Assembly (NCBI RefSeq): GCF_000835495.1
Contig: NW_015622544.1
Coordinates: forward strand, 1,445,704 to 1,509,703
Length of the DNA: 64,000 nt
Direction: 5' to 3'
DNA from: Cladophialophora immunda
Lineage: Eukaryota; Ascomycota; Eurotiomycetes; Chaetothyriales; Herpotrichiellaceae
The position numbers were made by a program, and so were the translations under genes. Below, piece by piece: positions 55,133 through 64,000 of the stretch. The notes beneath the pieces are model-generated. The model was not told the origin of the DNA. It made no database searches and worked only from the letters and a program-made list of their open reading frames with translations. Position 1 is the first letter of the stretch. Each line of letters starts with the position of its first letter.

Positions 55133-56545
55133 TCACGGTCGACGTCCACCCCTGCCACGTCCGCGGCCCCGTCCTTGCCACCCGCCGCGGAATGCAGCAG
55201 GCTGGCTGGGAGGAAGCGGAGCCGCATCGGCCCAACGACTCTCCATCACGGACTGATGGGGAGCCGCGGGAGCGGACGGGCCAGGTGCAGGCGTCGCCGT
55301 CGGCGCCAGAGACGCAGGCGGCTCTGGCTGTCCAGACGTCGGGGCCGGCGCGGCAGTGGCGTCCCCCTGCGGTGGCAGGGGGGCGGGCACTTGGCCGAGC
55401 CCTTCGATCTGCGCCTTGAGCGCCTTGATGTGGAGGTCCTTGGCGTGCAGCTTCTTGTTCTGCTTCGCCAACTGCTCCTCCCTCCGGCGCGAGAGGTCCT
55501 TGTCGAAATAGGTCGCGGACCGCAGCTCCTTGGTCGCCTCCTCCAGCTGCTGCGTCAGCCGGTCCCGGGTGCCGCCCAGGGCGCTCGCCTCTTCCGCGGC
55601 CGCCTGCTTCTCCTCCGTAAGTCGCGCGATGGCGCTCACCTTCTCCGTGATCGCTTTCTCCTTCTGTCGGAGAAGCTCCTCCATCTCGCCCAGCCGAGCC
55701 TGGGTGTCTTGGTGCCGCTTGATCGCAGCCTCTTGCTCAGCCATGGTGGCTTCTTGCTCCTTGATTCTAGCCTCTTGTTCGGCCAGGGTGGCTTCGAGCC
55801 TCTTGATCAAGGAGTCCTTTTCTTCCAGCATTGCTTGCTGGTTCTTGGTGAGTTCGTCCATGGCTTTGACAGATTCTCGGACCTTGTCGACCTTGCCTCG
55901 GATGTCTTGCAGCTCGGTTTCCATACCTCGCTTGCTTTTGTGAAGAGTCCTGACTTGGTCGTTCAGGATGAAATTGATTGTCTTTTGGTTCTCGACCTTG
56001 TTGGCGAGGGAACCCATTTGGCCTTCATGGACCAAGTCCTTCCGCCGACTGGCGAGGTGGGAGAAACAGAGACCGACCGCCAGCGCCAACAGAACGGCTA
56101 TGATGCCGAGTGACAGTGAACCCCCGGGAGGGAAGCCCACGTTGCGTCCAACGAAGGACTTGGGCAGGTAAGAGACCTCATTCATGCCGATGCCGCCTGG
56201 CATTTCGACGCGAGGTTGTCGCTGGATCACCGGGCACGTTGGTCGCAAGACCCCCTCTTCAATCGGCAGAGGGATGCATGTCTTGAGGAGGACGGGATTC
56301 TTGTCGATTGCGTGGTGGTTGATGGCCCCAGTTGTGACCTTGGGTACAACGAAGCGTTGGCCTTCGATCCAAGGCTCGGACGCAAACAGAGAGCCGCCGG
56401 AAAAGTCCTTCGCCTTGAGCGGGAAGTCTTCGTGTTTGACGGTGGCAGAGGAGTACTTGGCTCGCTTTTTAGCAGAAGCGGCCCACCAGTCATACACGCC
56501 CAAGCGGTCCCAGACCATCATCCAAAAGATGTGATCGCTTGCCAT
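55133..56545 (-). CDS. Single-pass membrane protein with coiled coil and RGG tail (unknown)
   Basis: A single exon of 470 residues starts at the ATG at 56545 and I do not recognise the family. Residues 1-140 are soluble-looking, with a Trp-rich start (FWMMVWDRLGVYDWW). A single hydrophobic segment at about 144-163 (LSLGIIAVLLALAVGLCF) is followed by basic SRRKD, suggesting that the C-terminal side is cytosolic. From about 175 to 410 a long Glu/Lys/Gln heptad-rich coiled coil contains near-repeats such as LAEQEARIKEQEATMAEQEA. A Pro/Ala-rich linker and an RGRGRGRGGRR tail end the protein; such RGG tails often bind RNA. The upstream 5' sequence is CT-rich leader. A tether or scaffold role is inference. 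Confidence 0.75.
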   Translation of the reverse strand: MASDHIFWMMVWDRLGVYDWWAASAKKRAKYSSATVKHEDFPLKAKDFSGGSLFASEPWIEGQRFVVPKVTTGAINHHAIDKNPVLLKTCIPLPIEEGVLRPTCPVIQRQPRVEMPGGIGMNEVSYLPKSFVGRNVGFPPGGSLSLGIIAVLLALAVGLCFSHLASRRKDLVHEGQMGSLANKVENQKTINFILNDQVRTLHKSKRGMETELQDIRGKVDKVRESVKAMDELTKNQQAMLEEKDSLIKRLEATLAEQEARIKEQEATMAEQEAAIKRHQDTQARLGEMEELLRQKEKAITEKVSAIARLTEEKQAAAEEASALGGTRDRLTQQLEEATKELRSATYFDKDLSRRREEQLAKQNKKLHAKDLHIKALKAQIEGLGQVPAPLPPQGDATAAPAPTSGQPEPPASLAPTATPAPGPSAPAAPHQSVMESRWADAAPLPPSQPAAFRGGWQGRGRGRGRGGRRP

Positions 56546-57760
56546 GATTGAGACTCTGGTATTTGCGCGGAAGGAGGATGATTTGTCGGAAATGTCTGAT
56601 AAGATTGTGATCACCGAACCCGCTTGAAGAGGCCGGGATAGTTGTGCTTGGCCGGGATGTATGTATTTATTCTCTTGAGAGACCAAAGGTCAGGAATTCG
56701 GTGAAGGGTGAGCTTGGCCGGTAGGGTGGCAGTATGACGGAGAGAGTAGATGGGTTGAGAGAATTGTCCGTAAGGTCTTTCTTTTGTTTGAAGGTGCTGG
56801 TCTGTTGACAAACAACCAAGCAACTTCCCTTTGTTGACCTAGGCAGACAGTGTCCTGCAAAGGAGGTGCTGGTACAAAGCCTGAAACAATGTGTTAGTCG
56901 CCTCCTTTGAGCTGCCCAGACCACTGGTGGCGAAGATGTACTCACCACTGGTGTCTGATGCGGAGGAGGCCGAGACACGAAGACCGGTACAATGATGTTT
57001 TCGCGAGGAGGGCTTTGTTTCACACCTTGGCGGAGAAGTTTCTGCGGGAACGCGACTCGAGGTCGGAAGTTTAGTGTCGCAGGAAGTAGGGTGGTGTCTG
57101 TTGAGATGTGAGATTGAGATTTGGTCACGAAGGAGGAAGTCTGGTGTCGCAGGAAGCGGAGTGGTGTCTGGTGATGTGTGAGTTTGAAGATTTGGGCAAG
57201 AACACACTCTGGCTGAATGCAGAAGGACTTCAAGAATGTGGTAAGGGTCGAAGAGGGAAAAGACGGTCGCAGGTGTGACTTTTGTAGAAGAGATGGTGGT
57301 GGAAGAGAAGTGAGAAAAGAAGATATTGTTCTCAAAGTGAATCAATTCAATAGGCGCAGGCCATTTCAAGAAGCTGATTGCTAAAACCATCCTGCCGGAC
57401 CCAACCCAGTATATCAAGGCGCCAAGGTATCTAGATTTTCAATATTAGCCAAGGCTGCGCAGACAAGAGAGGATACTGCTAGCAGAAAGCAAACCCCGGA
57501 CGGGTTCAACATACCTCGGCGGCTCACCGACCGGCAGGAACAATTCACAGGAGACGGAGGAACACTAGGGAACGGTGCAAGAGAGTTCGAATCGCAAGAA
57601 TGGGGTATCATGTATTGGTACAGTGTTGCCCAACGGGAACAGCCCTACTCTCTCCACCAGAGAGTGCTTTCACTTCTCGCCATGAACGCCGTTGCAGGTT
57701 CAAGGCTGACCGAGGTAATTTTCATGTACATGCTGGCACGGTGTATATCTCCATCATCCA
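56546..57760. other. Intergenic region, CT/GA-rich leader of the coiled-coil gene
   Basis: This 1.2-kb stretch lies upstream of the coiled-coil gene, and most of it reads as a CT-rich leader on the minus strand. Two minus-strand frames (56667-57335, 56839-57417) are open because of that composition and show no domain. It contains an imperfect 70-bp duplication. Confidence 0.5.
57065..57196. repeat. Imperfect tandem duplication, period 70 bp
   Basis: The stretch beginning GGAAGTTTAGTGTCGCAGGA at 57065 recurs at 57135 as GGAAGTCTGGTGTCGCAGGA, with similarity extending about 60 bp in each copy. The region is non-coding. Confidence 0.75.
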
Positions 57761-60605
57761 TCATTGAGGCATCATCCCTTCGTTCATATTGTCGCTCAAG
57801 ATAAAGTCGTTATACGTGGGTTGCCCAAACGTCTCCGCCCAATCCCACTCGAAAGTCATCGGCATCTGCCACAAGTCCTGAGGGACAAATGGTTGTTGAA
57901 AAGACCCGACGTTGAGAGGCGACATGGTCGAGCTGGGCATTTGCTGACTACTGAGGTCTGGGCTAAGGCCCGGCGCCGAAATCATGTCAGCATAATCGTT
58001 GTCGAGTGCTGGCATGTTGAAGAACTGGTTGTTATGATTCATGTTGTTGGCCGTGGCATTACCCGCAATGGGAGTCACAGGTGCGGCGGTTGTAGAAGCC
58101 GGTGGTATGGTGCTCGTCGTGGTCCGTGGTGAGGCTCCCGCGCCGCTCGATCTCCGAGATCCAGCATTGCGCCCATTGATCTGTGACTGCACCTGCGCCA
58201 TGGCTGATTGATTGACGCGCATGACTTCCTCGGGCACAAGCCTGCGTTTCCGTTTTGACCCTTCTTTCTCGGCCTTTTCAATCACCACTCTTGCAATACG
58301 GGCGAACTCCGAGCATACAGTGAGCATGCGATTCAACGATCCAGTGCCTTCGTCATGCGCAACATTGGAAAGAAAGTTGACGACAAGGTCCATCAGCTTG
58401 ATGTCAGCTCTTGCGCGGGTGTCTTGAGGGTTCTGCAGGATGTTGGCAAAAAGGGTGACAAGTGCCGAGACCGGGAAGTATAGAATTAGCCAGACGCATG
58501 CAAAGTCCCCTTGCGGGATGTATTTGATGAGGTGGATCGAGGCCCGTGCAGCTGAAACGCAAAGTGCCGCAGAAGAAAAGACCCTTGGATTGAGGGGTCG
58601 AGCGTTAAGGCCCTGGATGGCATATTCCGAAAGTCGACTGGTCCAATAGCCGTGGTGAACGGACATCCGGTGGATTGTCGTCAAGCAGTTGTAGTAGGAG
58701 AAATGAAGGACGACGATATGGAGAATGAGCGGAGTATGAGACGTTTTGATTTCGTGTTCGGGTCGGAAGTCCAGAGGAATGCTGTCTTTCCAAGCCTCCA
58801 ATTCTTTGTCCAGCTCGCCGATGGTGTTCAGAAGCTCACCGTCACTCTGCTTCGAAGCTCGGACGGAGTAGAGTTGCCGATAGACCTTGCTTGAAATAAT
58901 GGCAAACTCACACATGAGACGGAAGAGGTTAATCTTGCTCTTACCGTCTGCCAACGGGACATTTCCAATGTTATCAGGGGGGTCTTCCGAGGGTAGCTCG
59001 ACATTCATGTCATCATCGTCCTGTGCAGGCGGTCTACCGGCCCGAAGACAGGCGTCCTTGTCGAGCAGATAGCCGATCCAAAAGACTCGTTTGCGTTGTT
59101 CCACTTCGATGGGGTTGAGGTTGAACGCGGAGCCTCGCTTGTGAAGTCCTATTGTATGTGAACATCTGATAGCAGCAGCAATCAGAAAGAAGGATGGCTG
59201 AGGATTTGGTGTGCCTTGGAGGAACAGGGCCATGCCGAGAAGGGCCTGGACACTGAGAAGATCAGTGTTTCGCATGGTCAGTTCAGTGATGACGCCCATG
59301 GCATTCTTCAGGTAAAGCCACGCCTTTTGGTCGTCTTCTTGCGGAACAACATTACTCATGACCCTGATGCGATAAGCAATGGCGAGGGCGACGTTGATGC
59401 TTGCCCACCACCCGCTTCCTTCGTACGGGTCCTTGGAATATTGCTTCTCCACAAGATGCATAAAGGTAGGTTCATGGAACAATGGGAACATGCAGTTGAA
59501 GTTCTCAAAGAAATCCTTGAACAAGGACATAGCTTCTTCCTTTGGCGGCAGCGGCTTAAAGACTCGGCGGACGAAGATATCTCCGAATACCTCAGGCTTC
59601 CAGTACTGCCACTTGGTGTCGTCTTCGTTGACGGCATTCTGAATGGTTTCCTGGAAGGAAGTGTCTCCAGTCTTTTCATTGACCCACTCGATACCTTTAC
59701 TCGAGAAGATGGAGAAGGCCGATGACGATCCTGAAGACGTGTTAGGGGACGCGGATATGGAAAGCAGGCAAGAGAATACATACCAATGTATCTGGTCTCA
59801 CCAACATTGTTGGTGACAAGCGAGCACATGGCCTCGGAAAGATTTTCTACGTCCTCTCTGCCTGGTCTCTCGCCATCTGTACTCGGTGAAGTGATATTGT
59901 CCCGAGGAGTCTCAAGGGAGTCCCGTTGTGAGGCAGGTCTGGGGGAATTTTCGGCCGCCGCAGAGTTGGTGCCACTCTTCGCTGCGCCAGGAGAGTCTGT
60001 CGTCTTGTGTGTTGGGAAATCCCTTGAAGAGGCCTTCTCGGCGAGACGCTTCTCCAACGTGCCCAAGTCTGTCTTTCCTGCTTCTTCTTCACTGAGAAGG
60101 CCAGACATTCGTAAGAGCGACTCCATGCGCCCGAGGCGGTTTTCGAGGCCTTCAATATATTTGGCTCTGTCACGGCTATCAGTACCCCAGCAATGTTGTT
60201 GCGCGGGACCCTATTTACATACCCCTTTGGAGGATTACGTTTCTTTTCGACCTGTGTGAAGATACATTCCGTCTTGTAGTTTATGCAGTGGCCACATTTG
60301 GGCATCTTGCCGTCACACTTGATCTTTTTCTTTCTGCACATATCGCAAGCCTGTAGTCACCGTCAGAAGGTACGGTTCTTGTTGGGTAGCTATGTATGGA
60401 GGCGCACCCTTGCAATGCGCCGGCGTTTGGGATCATTCTCGTCGGCTCCTCCATCATTGAAATCGCCAAAATATGCACCAGGTGGTAGGGTCGGGGGTAT
60501 AGGAGTGCCGTCTGGGTTATATGCGCCAAAGATTTGCGGAGGCTGCGGAGAAACGAATTGGGACATGTCATAACCCAAGCCATCAATGCTGCCACGAGGG
60601 TCCAT
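57761..60605 (-). CDS. Zn2Cys6 transcription factor, fungal_trans family
   Basis: Four exons (60408-60605, 60223-60350, 59784-60166, 57761-59730) encode 892 residues; all introns are 53-57 bp with kept frame. The zinc cluster spans exon 2: [22 protein letters not shown] and, six residues later, the last Cys (C-X2-C-X6-C-X6-C-X2-C-X6-C), followed by the [20 protein letters not shown] linker and a short coiled coil. The fungal_trans domain runs from about residue 310, with [56 protein letters not shown] and [20 protein letters not shown]. The tail is Asn/Pro/Ser-rich with an acidic-aromatic end ([15 protein letters not shown]), a likely activation region. Target genes are unknown. Strong conservation of the zinc cluster suggests a core rather than cluster-specific regulator. 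Confidence 0.87.
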
Positions 60606-62114
60606 GATGACTTGCCGGAGTCGCCGCCACCGCCCGTAGTATCTCAAGGAGGGTTCGTATACGCTGAAGAGGGACTCGTGGAACTACACTGAATGCAGGC
60701 ACCCAGATGGGAGAGGACGGAGATCCGGATAGTTTAGGAGGAGTAAGCCACTGGACTCATTGTGTACGCGAAATTCTTGAAACGGGGCCCTTCGCCACTG
60801 GGGCATGGGACAGGATTGATATTGAGTGAGCAGCAGGTCGACAGAGATGCCTGAGGAGGAACGAGGCTTTGCGGACGGCAAAGCTCACCAAAGGCACTGG
60901 GAAAAATGGAAGACGAGAAAGGAAAAAGGAGGACGTGGTACAAAGGCGATAATTCAGGCAGAAAAAGAGGTTGTGATTCAGGAATTTCAGGAAGGTTGAA
61001 AGTGTATCAAGTAGTCACAACGAGGACCATGATCAGATACGATTTACGAGGGGAGACAGTGGGCAGGGATTGGGGACCCATCTCGCCATCACCATAGCTG
61101 CTGAGCGTGTGGGCACCAAGCCTAGTTTGTTAGTCGGTCGGCCGGCTATGACGATGGCGGGCAGCCCTGCGGGTTTCAGAGTGGGAAGTGAATTCCCCCC
61201 TGCCCGCCAACTGCTGCCCTGCGTGTGTTAGGGGCCCGTTGTACCAGATGGTGGGGGTTACCCATGCTCAAAGGGGAGCATCATACCGAAGCCCCCCAAC
61301 TCTCAGGCTTCAGGCTCCAGGCACCAGTATTTGCATTTCCAGAGTCCTGAACCCCCCGGTGTCTTGCCGCCATTCTCATTCGATGGGCGCCACGCCCAGC
61401 GGCTACTTCCAGTCATTCACGATTCCATCATTGATCAACTCTTCATGCTTCAATCCCATTTCTGGCCATCTGTAGGTCCCCGGGGTTAAGGCATTTGGCC
61501 GGAGACTGGCATGCTACCAAGGCTTTATTTCCTTTCTCAGTTCCCGCCTGCGGTCAGCAAAAGATGAACCACCATGGGACCATGGGAACATGGGACCATC
61601 ATAGCCCATGACACTATGGCTTGTACCGCTCGTTCGCTTCGTCCATGGATTCCCCCCGGGATGTATCAGACTACGACAATTCCGTCTCAACTGGGCAACT
61701 CTGCAGCTCGCAACCCTCACCTCACCTTTCCCGCCACGACAAATCAGTTTCATCAGCCTCGAAGCGGTCTCCCGCATGAGTGAACGAGGTCTCTTTCTTG
61801 TCATTGGCACCTGCTTCCATGGCCAGGGGGCTCACGGCAAGCCTGCCTCCCTCCTACGTATTTCCGCATCTGCCTTCTCTCCCCTTCCTCTCTCGATTGA
61901 CCCTCAGCTAAAGGTCACATTCAATCGCAGACGGACGGACTACAACTCAATCCAAAATTTCCTTTCATCCGCTCCGCCCTCGAGCGAGCTCCGCCTCCGT
62001 CTCCGTAAATTTCTGCGGCCTCTCCTCCAATTGCAGACAGACATCTGCAAAGCTTGACATGGCGCCGTTCGATCGTATTGTCGGATTCGGTGTCGTTTCG
62101 CACCGGCGGACCCG
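60606..62114. promoter_or_regulatory. Intergenic region between divergent regulator and small-gene candidate
   Basis: A 1.5-kb region without a supported gene. It holds the regulator's leader and, from about 61,850, a CT-rich stretch typical of a plus-strand promoter/leader. A 19-codon upstream ORF begins at 62059 and ends by overlapping the start of the small-gene candidate. Confidence 0.45.
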
Positions 62115-62467
62115 ATGAATGGTCCGAGTGGCCTCATCTTGCCCTCTCCTCCCCTCGATTTCTCGGATGCACATTCTCGCAATGTTCGACTCTTCTCGAA
62201 ACTGGACTTCGGCCCCAACCGACTCGGCCGAATCTGCCGTCAGTGGCTCCTCACATGGCAGCCTCTGGTAAGCCAACCCGGCGGCCTCCATCATAATCAT
62301 GGGGCGGTGGTGGTCCAGGAAAAAGGTGGCCGGCTGACTAAATCAATTAGTCTTCCACTCCATATTCTGCACAAGGTTGGGTGTATGAGCCATTTTTCGT
62401 TTATTGTCTTCCTCTGGTCGATCTCAAAGCAGCGAAGTTCGGCAGTTACTTAGATCCCGGGGAGTAG
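62115..62467 (+). CDS. Candidate small spliced gene, 89 residues, unknown
   Basis: Two exons (62115-62267, 62351-62467) would encode 89 residues. The 83-bp intron has a GTAAGC donor, a CTGACTAA branch site about 12 bases before the acceptor, and ends in TTAG at phase 0. The N-terminal exon reads MNGPSGLILPSPPLDFSDAH and ends LTWQPL; the second gives STPYSAQGWVYEPFFVYCLP and ends in YLDPGE. I do not recognise a family. Support comes from splice signals, the CT-rich upstream region, and sensible composition of the joined protein. Unspliced, the frame runs to 62453 with less protein-like sequence. Treat as a hypothesis. Confidence 0.4.
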
Positions 62468-62699
62468 AAAAGACCTCGCAGATTATCGTGGCCGCAGTCC
62501 GATCTAACACTCGTGTGACCAGACGTCGCTTTTTGCTTTCCGGAGTCGGCACGTTGTCGGTGCCTTTAAACAGAGCGAGAGCGAGAAGCTCGAACAACAA
62601 GAGGTATGTGGAAATGTTCGAGCATGGATTCTTTGGCACAACTACGATTGTGTGTTAGGACGGGCGCCGGCATCTTCTTGCTGCCATCAATCATGCGCT

Positions 62700-63011
62700 T
62701 CACCCTCTGCCTTCCAATTGCTCCTGGTCCTCAACGAGGTCCTGGCAACGGTAAATCATATCCCAGCCATGTTCTCTGATCCCCTCCCAATTATTCCACA
62801 ACCATTCACTGCCTGTGGGTGTGGTAAACCACCAGACGTTTTTAACCACAGACGCGTGCTGGTATTCCCGCCGACGGTTGACGAATATTCGTCTTGGCTC
62901 CTGGATGTCGGGAGGCTGGGGGACCTTTGCCTGAAGCCGGTCGAGCTCAAGGAACATTCGTTCCCTGCAAGGCAAGCCGTCATCTTCTCCTGGAAAGATT
63001 CGCCACTGGAT

Positions 63012-63064
<53 letters not shown>

Positions 63065-64000
63065 TCTCTTCTTCCTCCTCTTCGCCTTCGTCACTGAATT
63101 CCTCAGTGTCACCCAATCCTCGCTCTTGAGACGATCCTCCACTATCACCATCCCCATATTCCCAATTGTCTTCAGGTCCTCCACTATCACCGTCCCCATA
63201 TTCCCCATTGTCTTCAGATCCTCCACTATCACCGTCCCCATATTCCCCATTGTCTTCAGATCCTCCACTATCACCGTCCCCATATTCCCCATTGTCTTCA
63301 GATCCTCCACTATCACCGTCCCCATATTCCCCATTGTCTTCAGATCCTCCACTATCACCGTACCCATATCCTCCACCATAGCCGTCGTTGTCTTCTTCAT
63401 CGCTATAGCTCCAAGGGTCCTCTCCACCCTCTTCATCCGATTTCTCTTCTGTCCCACTTTCCTCATCTTCATTAATACCGCGTTCGGCGTTGGCAGGAAA
63501 GGCATAGTAGGAGGACGTCGTATCTTGGTTCTCGCCTGTCTCTTCTCCTCTGCGGTGAGTCTCGGCTATCGTTCTTTGCCTTTCATATGCAAGTTGAGCC
63601 GCTTCGAACTCACCGTCTAATGGGTCCGAATGACCTTGAGAATCGTCTTCGGGCTCCGGGAACATGGTCGTGTATTCGAAGACGTCGTCATCAAGTGGAG
63701 GATATTGGCTGACCATTTCTCCTTGGTTCTCAGTGTCCCCCTCAACCTCACCTGGAGTGGTTTGGCTTGCCATGTCGATTTGTCCTTGGAACCCATCGTC
63801 ACCATCACCGCCTGCAACCATGTATTGAGAATTTTCGTTCATCTCATTCGCTCTATCCTGAGATTGTGTGCCACCCGGTAGGGCGTCGCTATTCCGGGAA
63901 ACCTGGCTACCAGGATTCACCGGCGCCACCGTGTATGTCAGGTTTGCAAAAGGGTTCACGGTCTGCTGCGACGAGTCTTCAAGAAGAATATCTCGCAGCG
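62700..64000 (-). CDS. Acidic repeat protein, C-terminal part (5' end outside window)
   Basis: The minus-strand frame is open from the right edge of the window to a stop at 62700, giving over 430 residues; no ATG start is in view. The part visible is very acidic. It contains five full copies and a partial copy of a 14-residue repeat (GDSGGSEDNGEYGD type), an uninterrupted run of 17 Asp, and Glu-rich flanks. The C-terminal ~110 residues are different: ordinary composition with many Trp (VVKNVWWFTTPTGSEWLWNN, EHGWDMIYRCQDLVED), so a small folded domain is likely there. I do not recognise the family. The repeat is encoded by an exact 42-bp minisatellite, and length differences among strains would be expected. 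Confidence 0.7.
63012..63062 (+). repeat. GTC trinucleotide repeat, 17 copies (poly-Asp on minus strand)
   Basis: Seventeen uninterrupted GTC units encode 17 aspartates on the minus strand. The run is pure, which favours recent slippage. Confidence 0.95.
63135..63374 (-). repeat. 42-bp coding minisatellite, 5 full copies plus partial
   Basis: Copies start at 63135, 63177, 63219, 63261 and 63303, with a partial copy from 63345. Each 42-bp unit contains TCCTCCACTATCACCGTCCC and encodes 14 residues of the acidic protein. Copies are almost identical; the leftmost differ at a few bases. Confidence 0.95.

Noticed and set aside
56667..57417. Two overlapping minus-strand frames of 190-220 codons
   Set aside because: They are open because of the CT-rich leader and a duplicated segment; the protein is Ser/Pro/Thr-rich with no signature.
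1..64000. tRNA genes
   Set aside because: I scanned by eye for GGTTCGANTCC-like B boxes on both strands. The few partial matches (for example near 10866 and 57581) had no A box or cloverleaf around them. A covariance search would be needed to exclude all.

Overview
The window looks like nuclear DNA from a filamentous ascomycete (Pezizomycotina). Genes lie on both strands. Introns are short, mostly 50-120 bp, with GT..AG ends and CTRAC-like branch sites. Leaders are CT-rich, and families such as DUF6536, Zn2Cys6 regulators, Dal5-like MFS permeases and fused AtuA-DUF4387 proteins are typical fungal content. The gene set would suit Eurotiomycetes, possibly Chaetothyriales, but that placement is inference. 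I see no rRNA, tRNA, CRISPR array or intact transposon. Exon boundaries were worked out by hand from reading frame, splice signals and family conservation. There is no transcript evidence.

Layout, left to right. 1-10.8 kb: the 3' end of CSE1 (nuclear export of importin alpha), a DUF6536 membrane protein, FCF2 (pre-rRNA processing) and a large UBA-domain protein. 12-24 kb: an Mpv17/PMP22 protein, HAP5 (CCAAT-binding factor), SEC15 (exocyst) and a Mei2-like RNA-binding protein with about twelve exons. 24-33 kb, more accessory: a Zn2Cys6 regulator convergent with a short-chain dehydrogenase, a secreted pepsin-like protease and a secreted class II-like haem peroxidase. 34-38 kb: RMP1 (RNase MRP) and the transcription kinase BUR1. 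49.5-64 kb: a GFA-domain protein, the Tudor-SN nuclease SND1, an isochorismatase-family hydrolase, a membrane-anchored coiled-coil/RGG protein, another Zn2Cys6 regulator, a possible small spliced gene, and the 3' part of an acidic protein with a 42-bp minisatellite and a poly-Asp tract.

The part most likely to be a functional unit not yet described is 39.9-48.8 kb: a fused AtuA/DUF4387 protein, a cyclase-family metal hydrolase, a Dal5-like MFS permease and a Zn2Cys6 regulator. The divergent AtuA/cyclase promoter and the permease promoter carry near-identical palindromes (core AACCGCTTCG, optional C, AAGCGA). Together these suggest a regulon for import and breakdown of an unidentified small organic acid or terpenoid-like substrate. 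Substrate and regulator-operator pairing are inferences.
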